DNA of 64,000 nt, taken from positions 4,099,658 to 4,163,657 of the forward strand of contig JAUPSS010000004.1 in assembly GCA_040285825.1 (NCBI GenBank), in the 5' to 3' direction. The position numbers were made by a program, and so were the translations under genes. The stretch comes from Eukaryota sp. TZLM1-RC (taxonomy: Eukaryota; Metamonada: BaSk clade). Below the pieces are notes generated by a model. It had not been told where the DNA came from. It was given only the letters and a program-made list of their open reading frames with translations, and made no database searches. Of the stretch, positions 31,871 to 41,735 are shown piece after piece (position 1 is the first letter of the stretch; every line of letters starts with the position of its first letter).

Positions 31871-34318
31871 CTATTTTTTATTTGTCCAATATTGTGTTGA
31901 ATTTCTTTTGAATTTTAGTTCATCACCAAATGGTAATAGTAAATCATCTTCAATTTCAAGACATTCAAAAATAAAATTAATTAAACTTTCTAATTTAGTT
32001 TTCAGTACCAATTCCCGTTGACCTCTTGGATCTAACCAATTAATCAAATCAATTAACAGCTTTGATTGATTGCATATGAGCCAGTTAGATTCATCGGCCT
32101 TTCTTTCTTCAATAAAAATACAATTTGGTATAGAATAAAGAAAGAAATAATGTTTGTAATTGCGATCACTGCCAATTGACTCTCTTCGAATACATGAAAG
32201 AATTCTATCTTCAGAGAATTGTCTACCAATTTCTTTCATTTTCTTCTGATGACGGGTGATTTCAACCTCTTTGGCGGACAACATTCTATCTAAGCGAGAC
32301 CTGGCTTGTGAAATTTGTCTAGAAGTAACTTTCTCTTCTTTTTCCATAACCTCAACTTTCTTCTTCAATTGAATCATTTTGAGTTGATTTTCTTTGGAAT
32401 TGATCTTGTTTACAATATCTTTATGCTTTTTCCTCTCCTCTGATTCATTCTCAGTCCGAATCCGCCTAACATCCACTAGTTCATTGAAGAGATAATCAAC
32501 ATGATTCAAGATTAAATCTGTCTGCAACGCCAGGTCAACCAAAAACTCGAGAATTTCTAATCTATTAATTAATTCAAGTGATAAAAAACATTTGAGATTT
32601 AAATCGTAATCTGTCTTGAGGATAGGTGTGTTTCTGAAAGTAATTGTTTCGGGAGCATCACCTTCTTCCTTTTCAGATTCGACTTGGGGTTCAGGGTCTT
32701 CAATTTTTGGTTTCTTGATTTTTGGTTCATCAATGGTCAATGTCAATTTTGAAGTTCTCGACCGGGTAACTATTCTTGGTGTTGGTGGTTTCCTTGGTCG
32801 AGGTCTTCGAGAAGGGGTGAATTTGGAAGGTTTTTTCGAAATTCGTGATGATCTTCTTAAAACAGGCGACTCTGGCGAATCGCTTGAAACATCATCATCA
32901 GAATCTTCTTGACTCTCATCAGAACCTTCTTGACTCTCATCAGAACCTTCTTGACTTTCATCAGAATCTTCTTCAATGCCAGAATCTTCTTCAATGCCAG
33001 AATCTTCCTGACTTTCATCAGAATCTTCTTGACTTTGATGTGACTCAGCTTCACTCATCACCACTTCTTCTTCGATTACCCACTTGGAAGCTTTTTCCAA
33101 AGCTTTTTCCATCAACTCTACAAAATTTTGTGCTACTTCATCATCATTTTCCTTGGCCATTCTGGTAAATTGTTTTATCAAAAGAGTAAACCAATTTCCG
33201 GGATTAATTCCATGTTTGCGATTAAAGGCTACAGAAGAAAGCGAGATGAATAATTCATTGACTATATTCAGAGATTCTTGATCAGAAAAAAAATCATTAA
33301 TTTTAATGGATTTTACCAACAAAGTAAATGGTATTAGGGAAAGCTTAATTTGATCAGAAAATGAAGAAACAAATTCAGAAACTTGAAGAATGATTGTCAA
33401 TTCATTATGTGTCAGGGAATAGAGCTCAGTCGGGGTCGAAAGCACAGGAAATTCCTTGACTTTGGGAGGGGGTTTTCCATCGATTTCTATTGAATGATCA
33501 TTTATTTCTTCATCTTGAATTGGAAATGTTGTTTTGGAGGCAGATTTTGAAGCAAAATCTGTTATTTTTGACTGTCGACTTTTGATTGGCTTTTCTGAAG
33601 GCAACTGATTAGCTGTGATTGAAGGGGTATCGTCCACATTAACAACTTCCTTCTCCACTGGTACAACTTTTTCCAACTTAAGATTACTCCAAATTTCTTC
33701 CTTCACAGTCCATAAACCTCCCTTTTTTGAAGCAATTAATTTAATAATTTGCTTGAGAAATGATTTGGGCACATCTTTCTTCTTTGTTATTTCTGATATG
33801 GTGAGTTCCAAGTCAATAAAAGAGTTTTCAGAAGAAGACATAAAAGCGGGAGGGTGGTGTATTCTAACCAACACCTTGGAGGAAGATTTGACAGATATGG
33901 TTGTGAGAACTTCAGCAGTGAGAGGTCTAGTGGAGCGGGGAACAGTAGCAAACACTTCTTCCCCGGCAAAAAGGTGGCCATCCATAGAGTCAGAGAGTGA
34001 GGCCACAAGTTCGTCGAGGCGGCCAGATTGTTCGTTTACATTGGATACAATGAACTGAAATGTAGAGAATGGAAGAGAAGGCTTAGAGGATAGGTGACGA
34101 AGTGCTTCCGGAAATGTGGTGAAGTTGGTTCCGCCGAGTGTAGATGTCCAGAGAGGAGAGGCGTAAAGACGAAGAGCCTTGGCATAATCTTCATAATCAA
34201 GAAAACGTTCACCAGTCACTGAGTTTTCAAAATACTGTGTGCCTGGAGGAAGAGTGGCGTGTCGGGTGTCAATAGCATAAGGCAGTCCCTTCAGATAGGG
34301 AACTGTCAGTAGAACCAT
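31871..34318 (-). CDS. ITC1/ACF1-like ISWI remodelling partner (WAC-DDT-WHIM)
   Basis: Non-catalytic subunit that pairs with an ISWI ATPase to space nucleosomes in the nucleus. 815 residues from the ATG at 34318. Residues 4-112 are a WAC domain (YFENSVTGERFLDYEDYAKAL, LWTSTLGGTNFTTFPEAL). Residues about 300-390 fit a DDT helical domain (LSLIPFTLLVKSIKINDF). Residues about 420-480 are a run of acidic Ser/Glu/Asp repeats (DSDESQEG). A basic AT-hook-like stretch (RPRPRKPPTPR) follows. Residues about 590-760 hold WHIM-type helices, a coiled coil and the WSD signature RESIGSDRNYKHYFFL. It lacks the PHD and bromodomain of animal ACF1, as in fungal Itc1. Its start is 60 bp from the end of the AP-2 gene on the same strand. 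Confidence 0.85.
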   Translation of the reverse strand: MVLLTVPYLKGLPYAIDTRHATLPPGTQYFENSVTGERFLDYEDYAKALRLYASPLWTSTLGGTNFTTFPEALRHLSSKPSLPFSTFQFIVSNVNEQSGRLDELVASLSDSMDGHLFAGEEVFATVPRSTRPLTAEVLTTISVKSSSKVLVRIHHPPAFMSSSENSFIDLELTISEITKKKDVPKSFLKQIIKLIASKKGGLWTVKEEIWSNLKLEKVVPVEKEVVNVDDTPSITANQLPSEKPIKSRQSKITDFASKSASKTTFPIQDEEINDHSIEIDGKPPPKVKEFPVLSTPTELYSLTHNELTIILQVSEFVSSFSDQIKLSLIPFTLLVKSIKINDFFSDQESLNIVNELFISLSSVAFNRKHGINPGNWFTLLIKQFTRMAKENDDEVAQNFVELMEKALEKASKWVIEEEVVMSEAESHQSQEDSDESQEDSGIEEDSGIEEDSDESQEGSDESQEGSDESQEDSDDDVSSDSPESPVLRRSSRISKKPSKFTPSRRPRPRKPPTPRIVTRSRTSKLTLTIDEPKIKKPKIEDPEPQVESEKEEGDAPETITFRNTPILKTDYDLNLKCFLSLELINRLEILEFLVDLALQTDLILNHVDYLFNELVDVRRIRTENESEERKKHKDIVNKINSKENQLKMIQLKKKVEVMEKEEKVTSRQISQARSRLDRMLSAKEVEITRHQKKMKEIGRQFSEDRILSCIRRESIGSDRNYKHYFFLYSIPNCIFIEERKADESNWLICNQSKLLIDLINWLDPRGQRELVLKTKLESLINFIFECLEIEDDLLLPFGDELKFKRNSTQYWTNKK

Positions 34319-34378
34319 CAAGAAATCTTGGTTTTAAATTTTACTCACAATTGGATTAACTAAATAGAAAGGAAAAGT

Positions 34379-37138
34379 TTATTTAAAACTAATAATTGGT
34401 AATAATCTACAAAATAATTCCTTCAAAACATCACCCATTTCCTTGTCATCAGTCTTTAAGGTAATTCTACCTTTAAGTGCATTAGAATTAAATTCTGTTC
34501 TAGCTAAAACCTTTGCTGAATCAATTTCAAAACCAAATAAAAAACTGTTAGGGTTGGGGTCTATGGTATCATAAAGAGAAAACCTGAGTCCTTTAAGAAC
34601 TTTCGACACCATATTGTTATCAAAAACTTCAAAATCAAATAGTTCTTGCTGTTGAAATTGAAGCATACTCCAATGTTGAATAAAAGAAGACTTGTCTGTT
34701 ACGTTAAAATCTAATTCTTTAGAAAAATTAAAAATCGTAAATGGTAAATTAATAAAAAATGTTGAATTGTTAAATTGTAAGTTGAACTTTGGAAGTTTGG
34801 GATGGAAATCTTTAATGGTGGCTTGAATTTTGATTTGACATTGAGTTTTAGAAGCAATTGTACTTGGAATAGAAGAATTTAACATATCGATTCCATCACA
34901 ATCAACAAAATCAAATTGAACATTGTTAAAATCAACACTGGATTTGTTTCCGATAAACAAAATAATTCTTCCAATCAATTTTGATTGACAATACTCGTGT
35001 CGAACCCCTATTTGTATAACCTCATTTTCGAATAAAACTGCCTTTTCCGACACCAAGCAAGTTATCCACTTTGGATACTGATTGTCATTAACTGAAAGGG
35101 AAGGTTTGTCATCAACTAAATCAATCAAGTCATTTGATTGATGAACTTCCTTTGATGGGGAGTCAATAACAGCCTCTACTGCTTCCTGAGGCGTATCTAC
35201 TGTCGATTGAACAACCTTTTTCTCAACTTTTCTTTGTAATAATGATCTCAGCGGATTACTACTGACTGGGCATTCAGGTATGGCATCCAAAACAGTTAAC
35301 AAAGAGTCTTCATCCAAGTTTTGCATCAATGAAAGGTATTCAATGCATCGTTGCTGGATGTCAGGGTCAATTGAAGAGGTCAATTTTGAAAGAATCTCAA
35401 CGACTTTGGGTCTGATACTGACCTTATCTACAACTGAAAGCTTAACAAATGCATTCAGAAACAAACCACGAGTAATAGAATCCCCTACTTCTACATGATT
35501 CCTAAAATGAGACACCAATAAAGTAAATAATTCATTAATGTTAACAGATTCAGCACTAGAACCAAACTCCCCTGCCAAGTACACTCCTAATCGAATTACC
35601 GGAGAAGCTACGCTGAATTCATCTCTTGTGGTCGATAAGAGCTCGAACGCCTTGTTCAAAGCATAGGATTGGACGTCAGAGTTATTGATAACAAAATGGA
35701 CGATTCGGTGCCAAAGAACATCAGGAATGCTCTCCTTGCCTTGTTCCACCAAAGTAAACATCGAATCAAGCACCCACTTTTTCTCTTCAATTAGTTGTGA
35801 ATTTTCGGCAAATGATTCACTTAGAATAGCGATCCTCAGCACAATTTCCTCTCTCAAATGATCAGGAACTCCACTGCTGACAACTCCGTCCTCAGTTTGT
35901 TTAGATTCAGTTAAAAGGGAAAGTAGCTCACTGACAACTGATTGACAAGTTGATTCGTCAGCAGTGTCGAAAGCGACTCCAATCGACATCTTTTGAATTG
36001 ACGAATCTACATCCCTCATCAAATCGCTCAAAACTGATTGGTGGTCATTAATCAGTTGCCTAATCAATCTGTGATCACTAAACATTGAGCACGCTTTGAG
36101 TCCCATAAACTTAAGATTGGGGTGAGTTGAGAGTAAGAATTTGCCAATTACCACAACTGATCGATGTGCTTCTTCAGGAAACTGGTCAACGTGAGTCAAA
36201 CAGAATCCTATTGACTCAAACAGAATAGAATATGAACAATTCTTTGAAACACCTTTTGGAACATCAGTCTCATTTAGTACCTCACCCAGCATGGATGACA
36301 ACCTCATCTTAACTGATTGACTGATTGACGATAGCTGCAAAGTGGACAGTAGCGATAGACAGGACACTTGGAGCCATGGAACATACAGCCCGTGATATTT
36401 GAAAGAATGTGAAAAATGGCCATTATAACACTGAGATAAAATATTAATTAATTCAGTTGCCAAGTTTTCCATCAATGATGACGTGACTGATGATGTGTCG
36501 CTTATGTTACTTCCCAGTGACTTTGCTAGGGTAATACAAGAGTTGAACACCGTAGGATCTGTATCAGATTGAAGAACTTTTGTTAATACTTCAAATAGCT
36601 CAGTTGCGGAGAAGACAGAAGGGTCATGTTCATAGAGAGACCTCAGCGTAAGAGCAGAGCGGCTCTTCACTGAAGGCACGGATGATGAATCTTGAAGGAG
36701 TAAAATAACTTGGTCACCAAGGGTTTCGCACATTTCAGAGGTGGGAACATCGCAGGCAAGAGTTAGGGCTAGGTTTTGAACACGGGAGTCACTAGAATTG
36801 AGGTCTGACCGCATTTGGGAGAGACTAGAGAGAAGAAGGGTGGGTGTGCGGTGAAACAACAGGGAGGCAGCAAGGTAGCCAGTCTGTTTGTCAATGAATT
36901 TGTTAGAAGCCATGAGGTTGATTACTTCCTTGAGTCCCCATTCGACGTCATAGTCGAGTATATACATATACATGAGCTTACAAACGTATTTGCGACGATC
37001 ATATGAGGAGAGTTTGCGTGTGTCACGGAACTTGCACCGTATGTTAGCCATCTCCTTGTTTATACGCTTACGCTCATCTTCTTTTGTTTGAATTTGGCGT
37101 AGTTCTTGAATAAACTTGTGTAGACCTCGATAGTGCAT
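34379..37138 (-). CDS. AP-2 complex subunit alpha (alpha-adaptin)
   Basis: Large subunit of the plasma-membrane clathrin adaptor AP-2 that binds PtdIns(4,5)P2, cargo and endocytic accessory proteins. 919 residues, close to the family length. Residues 1-590 are the adaptin HEAT solenoid, opening RGLHKFIQELR, KRINKEMANIR and DRRKYVCKLMYMY; the RRKYVCKL segment matches the lipid-binding KKKYVCKL of animal alpha-adaptin. A hinge (about 640-690, acidic, with LIDLVDD, close to a clathrin box) leads to the two-part appendage (about 700-919), with IQIGVRHEYCQSKLIGRIILF and FNFSKELDF...WSMLQFQQQELFDF. The appendage supports alpha over AP-1 gamma. Single exon. Confidence 0.9.
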   Translation of the reverse strand: MHYRGLHKFIQELRQIQTKEDERKRINKEMANIRCKFRDTRKLSSYDRRKYVCKLMYMYILDYDVEWGLKEVINLMASNKFIDKQTGYLAASLLFHRTPTLLLSSLSQMRSDLNSSDSRVQNLALTLACDVPTSEMCETLGDQVILLLQDSSSVPSVKSRSALTLRSLYEHDPSVFSATELFEVLTKVLQSDTDPTVFNSCITLAKSLGSNISDTSSVTSSLMENLATELINILSQCYNGHFSHSFKYHGLYVPWLQVSCLSLLSTLQLSSISQSVKMRLSSMLGEVLNETDVPKGVSKNCSYSILFESIGFCLTHVDQFPEEAHRSVVVIGKFLLSTHPNLKFMGLKACSMFSDHRLIRQLINDHQSVLSDLMRDVDSSIQKMSIGVAFDTADESTCQSVVSELLSLLTESKQTEDGVVSSGVPDHLREEIVLRIAILSESFAENSQLIEEKKWVLDSMFTLVEQGKESIPDVLWHRIVHFVINNSDVQSYALNKAFELLSTTRDEFSVASPVIRLGVYLAGEFGSSAESVNINELFTLLVSHFRNHVEVGDSITRGLFLNAFVKLSVVDKVSIRPKVVEILSKLTSSIDPDIQQRCIEYLSLMQNLDEDSLLTVLDAIPECPVSSNPLRSLLQRKVEKKVVQSTVDTPQEAVEAVIDSPSKEVHQSNDLIDLVDDKPSLSVNDNQYPKWITCLVSEKAVLFENEVIQIGVRHEYCQSKLIGRIILFIGNKSSVDFNNVQFDFVDCDGIDMLNSSIPSTIASKTQCQIKIQATIKDFHPKLPKFNLQFNNSTFFINLPFTIFNFSKELDFNVTDKSSFIQHWSMLQFQQQELFDFEVFDNNMVSKVLKGLRFSLYDTIDPNPNSFLFGFEIDSAKVLARTEFNSNALKGRITLKTDDKEMGDVLKELFCRLLPIISFK

Positions 37139-37230
37139 TGAAATGATGGTGAATTGCTGTGAGGTGCTTAATTAAGCTAATTATGTGAATCACCAATCCC
37201 ATTCCCTGGTAATTCTCCAAGTGCCTTTTC

Positions 37231-37420
37231 TTACTTTTTACACCGTCTCTTCTCTTGACACGGACTTATGAACTGTGACCTAGGTCTCCCGTTCTTCTTC
37301 TTCACTTGTTCAGCGCTTAATTCCGGACCATTGAGCTTCCCCTTACAGCGATGAATACTGTCATTCTAGTGTATAACAAACTTGGATAACGATATGTTTT
37401 ACTGATAATGGTCTATTCAT
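37231..37420 (-). CDS. Possible tiny spliced gene, Lys/Arg-rich
   Basis: This stretch has a higher GC content than its surroundings. A short minus-strand exon (37365-37231) would encode a basic peptide (HRCKGKLNGPELSAEQVKKK) and end at TAA. An ATG exon at 37420-37403 could join through a 37-nt GTAAAA...ACTAG intron. The intron is longer than the five well-supported ones and I do not recognise the protein. Speculative. Confidence 0.2.
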
Positions 37421-37429
37421 AAATCATTA

Positions 37430-38900
37430 TGTTAATTAGGCAGTATTTGGCAAGAGCCCAGCCTTCTTTGTTCATCTCATAGAGCATTAGCCATATTGAA
37501 TATTGTTAAAAGATGTACTACACTTCTCGTTAAAATTTAAATAGATTAAATAAAAAATAAACTTTATTTGTTGTAAATATCATTACTCATTAATTCTATT
37601 GTGTAGCATTAAAATGTCCTCAGCATTTGAACAACTGTGTAAAGTTCGCCTGATCACTAAAGTCGATGTATCTGGATGACTAGTGACACCAATGTTTGTG
37701 ACAAGAAAATCTGTTTGGTCAACAAAGGATTAAGCAAGAATAGACTAGCTATACTGCAAAACATCTCCTTTGATTTCTTCTAATCTTGTGAGCCAGATGT
37801 GGAAAATATTTGAAATACTTTCAATCTATTGGTCTTCAATTGGGACCCCTGATCATCATGATTACTATCATCAAATTGTAGACAACGTGATGCAAAAAAA
37901 GACGTCTTGTTCAAAACCTTCTTCAGCAAAAGGCGGTAAAAGAAAAGAAAGACGCATCGTGAACATCAGGAAGGACCGATGAAGTTCTGGCGCCAAGAAT
38001 CGGGGTAAAAAAATGACAAAAAAGAAAAAAAATATTTTGAAAGAAGACATTGGGAAAAAACGGGAACGTGATGGGTGTGATCGGAAATACATATGAAATG
38101 GTTTTGACAGTGTGGTGGTCTGTTTGGTTCAATAATAATCCCCCTCAGATTCCCCCTGGTCTTACTCCCCCTCGAAATCCCCCTGGCCTAATTCTTTCAA
38201 TTTCTGTTGCTCCAATTGTGGATCATTCTGCCAACTCCCTCTCCTCATCTACCTACCCCGCTGTCCTTATGAGATTTAGCAGAATTCAACTAGATTTCAA
38301 CTTTGTGATGCAGAAAATCATAGTGATTAAGCTAATACATTTACTCAAGCTCAATCAATTAAATCTTAGGTTTATTTGACGGAAAGCATTCTGATTTTAC
38401 AAACTTCAACTACAGTACAAAACTAGTTTGTTTTGTGAAAAAATACTAAAAAATGGGAATATTCTCAAAGTATTAGTGATTGTAATAGTTAATAAACAAC
38501 TCTGTCCTACATTACACATTACACAATCATATTTATTATTTAAGTAATTATGATGGGGGACAACAGCATTTATGATGATCAGCGTGGAGGGTTTTAGGGT
38601 GAGTGACAACAATTGTTTTAAGAAGGGAATCAATTGCAGGTATAAGGTAAAAAAGAAAAAATAAATTAAGAGAATAATTATAATATTATAATAAAGAAAA
38701 AAATACCATGGGCTTCTCACAAAGGTTCAAAATTTTTGAGTTTCCCCTTGAATATTTTTCAAAGCTTGAAGAAATTCCCACTGGTTGAAGAAACATATTT
38801 AAAAACAAAGTTAATCAAAAATCAATGTTGGAAACGAATTTTCAAACGATGCCCTTATCAAAAAAATTTAATATAAACAAAAAGGATTGAAAAATAATTT
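37430..38900. other. Intergenic, no gene recognised
   Basis: AT-rich. A 70-codon plus-strand stretch (37770-37982) ends in a Lys/Arg-rich segment (GGKRKERRIVNIRK), and basic codons continue to about 38090 after a stop; this could be a relic. 38130-38190 holds a CCCCCT-rich run (TCCCCCTGGTCTTACTCCCC). No support for an intact gene. Confidence 0.35.
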
Positions 38901-38924
38901 TAAAACTTATAAAACTTTTTGATT

Positions 38925-39567
38925 GAAAACTAACGGTAATGAGCTGCTTTTGACATTTGAAGGTAAAAATAATGATTCAGAAAACACAGATGAGCTGGAC
39001 GAACCACCGAAAAAGAAAAGAAGATCAAAAAATGAAATGAAAAGTGACCCTAATGCCAACAAAACCAGAGAAGTAGAGTTATTAGGTACCAAAACAATGC
39101 CTCTTCAACGACGCAGACAACCACTCGAAACAAATCCTGAAAGGCCCCTTATTGGTGTTGATCTGGGCCAATCTAGATTATGTGGTTACTTCTTAAACAT
39201 GAGTGAAAATCACAGCAGCAATGTCTTCTTACAAACTCTTCTTTTATCCTAATATCACCAGTTACTGCTCTGTTACTCATTTGCTAGAACAATCATCAAA
39301 TTTTCAACCTCACTCAGTTTCTATCGATTTTCAGAGTTCTTTGTCTTGTTACCATTACATAATTGAATCGGATTTTTTGAAGTAGATTAAGTAGGTAGAT
39401 TTAGTACAAGGTAATCAACCTCAAATTTCAACATAGTGCACTTGATACATGTTAAAAGATACAAGTATATTTACTGAAGAGATTGAAAAGACAAATGAAT
39501 ATTTCAACAAACAAAGCAAAGTTGATATTTATAAACAAATTCAAAGCTCAAAAATAGAGAATCCTTG
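38925..39567 (+). pseudogene. Third Fanzor-like relic, RuvC-I region
   Basis: Codons from 38925 read NGNELLLTFEGK, a basic disordered linker with PPKKKRRSK, then RRRQPLETNPERPLIGVDLGQ and SRLCGYFLN. In Fanzor proteins a strand of the form TDG/TNG is followed by a charged linker and the RuvC-I strand with D in a GVDPG-like core, so the order fits. Farther down, about 39450-39567 encodes a helix-rich TEEIEKTNEYFNKQ...SSKIENP that resembles the post-RuvC-I segment. The frame is lost in between. The basic PPKKKRRSK could have been a nuclear localisation signal. Confidence 0.5.
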
Positions 39568-39640
39568 AGAGAAAAATAAATTAAAATTAAATTGAAAAAG
39601 CAGTGAACTTCAACCGATATTCAATTATCTAATCAAACAC

Positions 39641-40978
39641 TCATTCCTTCCTCAACAATTCACTTCTTCTAAATGAATTTCCTTGAATCATGAAACCCCA
39701 AAGATTTGCGAAATACCTTGCAATGTCCATCAAATCCTCAGCACTAGCTCTAACATTTTTGTTGAACTCAACCAAGGTAAGGGGATGGTTACTGTAATCA
39801 CCAAGGGAGAACTGATCAAAACACAATGAACCACTGGATAAACCAAGACGACGAAGGCGAGGGAGAGCAGTAAGGAGCAGGGTAAATGACTCAATGCTAC
39901 CTTCAATGTCAAGTTCAACAAGATGTGGGCATTGAGTAGCAAGTACCTTAATGTGGGGCTCATTAAAAACACCCAACACTTTCAAGTATTTCAGTGACGA
40001 TGGCAGTGACAGTAAGAGTTGATCAATGATGAGGGCTGGATAGTGTTTGGAACTACTGAACTGAGGAGGGGCACTAACTGAGATGAAAGAGAGGTTGGGT
40101 TGATACGGGATGAAATGGGATAACCATTGGATGTTTTGAGGACTGGAGGTAGTAATTGCAATGTTTGTCAGGTGAGGACAGTAGATTTCATTAGGACTGA
40201 AGGAAGCAAACAACTTTGAAACTAATATATGTAGCGCCACTCCGTCAAGATGAGGTAATACCCTAGCAATAAGTTTTGGACAATCTACTGAATACAAAAG
40301 GGCATGAACAAGTTCTATCAATAATGGTCGTTGCTCAAGACTGTTTAAACTAAAGTTTGCCACATCAGTTCCATTGGACTTCCGACAGAGGCGAATAGTG
40401 TGTACATAAGGAAGAGCATTGAAAGCAAGTAACAGTTGACGTAAAGTAGCTACATGGCTTTCAAATTTATCAAATGCACTAATCGTTAAAATTGACGCTG
40501 GAATATCTGAATACTGAGAGAGCGAAACAAGTTCACTCAGACTAACATCTAAATGTCGAATTGCTGGAGAAAACCCTGGGTTGTATATCAATTTGGTAGG
40601 AATATCGTGAACAATATTCAATGCATTCAGCTTGTCTTGTTGAGTTTTGCGGAAAGTTCTGAATTTATAGCAGTTCGCATTAATAAGGTACCGTATTCTA
40701 TTACTTTGACATATAAAACGAGAGATTAACTTATAGTCATGAGGCAGAAATCCACAGCTAATTCTATCAGCATTTGGCCAGTAACTAAGGAGCTTGGGCA
40801 AGAAAGCAGAGTTGAGACAGTCTTTGTCTAGGTCAATGTTTACAACAATCTGAAAATACTGGTTAGTTGAAGTCCTAAGTTGCTTTGATATTGTACGAAG
40901 CAATAAATGTATATTGAAAGACAGATAAGAACATATAGAGAAGAACTCGTCGTTGTAATGAGCTAGTTTGAGCATTGC
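39641..40978 (-). CDS. Unknown protein, paralogue of the gene at 41736-43541
   Basis: 445 residues from the ATG at 40978; the open frame continues upstream only with a non-ATG start, so an upstream exon is likely. Hydrophobic, Leu-rich strands with phrases such as HLDVSLSELVSL, LRRLGLSSGSL and CPHLVELDIEGSIESF suggest leucine-rich-repeat-like units, as in F-box/LRR proteins, but no F-box is visible. The order LLLR, WPNADRI, ILTISAFDKFE matches LLLR, WMPNAIQL, RITISSFDKFQ in the gene at 41736-43541, which shows common origin. Function unknown. Confidence 0.6.
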   Translation of the reverse strand, partial: AMLKLAHYNDEFFSICSYLSFNIHLLLRTISKQLRTSTNQYFQIVVNIDLDKDCLNSAFLPKLLSYWPNADRISCGFLPHDYKLISRFICQSNRIRYLINANCYKFRTFRKTQQDKLNALNIVHDIPTKLIYNPGFSPAIRHLDVSLSELVSLSQYSDIPASILTISAFDKFESHVATLRQLLLAFNALPYVHTIRLCRKSNGTDVANFSLNSLEQRPLLIELVHALLYSVDCPKLIARVLPHLDGVALHILVSKLFASFSPNEIYCPHLTNIAITTSSPQNIQWLSHFIPYQPNLSFISVSAPPQFSSSKHYPALIIDQLLLSLPSSLKYLKVLGVFNEPHIKVLATQCPHLVELDIEGSIESFTLLLTALPRLRRLGLSSGSLCFDQFSLGDYSNHPLTLVEFNKNVRASAEDLMDIARYFANLWGFMIQGNSFRRSELLRKE

Positions 40979-41198
40979 GTCTATCAAATTAAAAAAAGTT
41001 ATTGAAACAAATAAATGAATCAAACAATACACATTTGTATTTGCAAAACCTGAAAAGCAGTTGAAAACATTGAATAACAACAAAACTAGAACAAAATGGC
41101 AAACATATTAACTAATGAAACAAAGGATCCAACACTCTTCCTAATTATTATAAACATGATCTTGCTTTATTAACAGCATGATTTCACAGACAGTAACA

Positions 41199-41513
41199 TC
41201 ACATCTCCTCCATATCTTGACTTTCAGGCGGTTGTTGTTGCGCACGAATGAAGGTTATGAAATCATGGACAACTTCCCCTTCTTCAACTGCATAAGAATT
41301 AAAATGTTTGTTGATCATGGACACAAGTTCACGTCTGCCGACGTTTGCCTTCAGTCCAAAGAACTCTTGGTAACGCCTTTGCGTCTCACGTGGTAGAACA
41401 CCAAGATCAATTGTGGTCATTGTAAAGGTGTGATGTATGTAAAATTTCTCACGATTTACATAATTTTTTGAATAGTATTTGGATATGGTGTCATCTTTGT
41501 CTACCAAACACAC
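41199..41513 (-). CDS. SAP30-type Sin3 complex subunit, 5' end unresolved
   Basis: SAP30 bridges the Sin3 corepressor and its histone deacetylase. The segment RRYQEFFGLKANVGRRELVSMINKHF, then YAVEEGEVVHDFITFIR, is the Sin3-binding domain (compare the family pattern RRYxxxF-L...LxxxVxxHF...VNExxxxxxFI). The tail is Gln/Glu-rich and ends in MEEM. The frame begins with GTG, so either the ATG at 41420 (MTTIDLG) is the start or a first exon is missing; the codons upstream of 41420 (CLVDKDD) resemble SAP30's N-terminal CLVDDG motif, which favours a missing exon. It sits between the two paralogous unknown genes, all on one strand. Confidence 0.75.
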   Translation of the reverse strand: MCLVDKDDTISKYYSKNYVNREKFYIHHTFTMTTIDLGVLPRETQRRYQEFFGLKANVGRRELVSMINKHFNSYAVEEGEVVHDFITFIRAQQQPPESQDMEEM

Positions 41514-41735
41514 CGTGTAGCAATGCGATAAGCGTGTCTTCTCTAACCTTGTACTTCATAGTTGATTCACTGAAAAGTAAATGTCTCTAATCCCACTATT
41601 TTGGCACGTACGACATTGACAGAAGGTGCTGCTGATTCAAAAGCTTACTGCAGAAGAAACAGATTCTTAAAATCGAAGCAAATGATTTCGATTACTTATT
41701 TATTAATAAGCAAATAGATTTCCACAAAACGTAGT

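Noticed and set aside
32845-33168. Repeat-rich plus-strand frame (HQNLLD repeats)
   Set aside because: It is the antisense reading of the acidic repeat in the ITC1-like gene.
38130-38200. CCCCCT-rich run as a telomere-like repeat
   Set aside because: Only about four imperfect units, and irregular spacing of 9-18 nt. Not telomeric.
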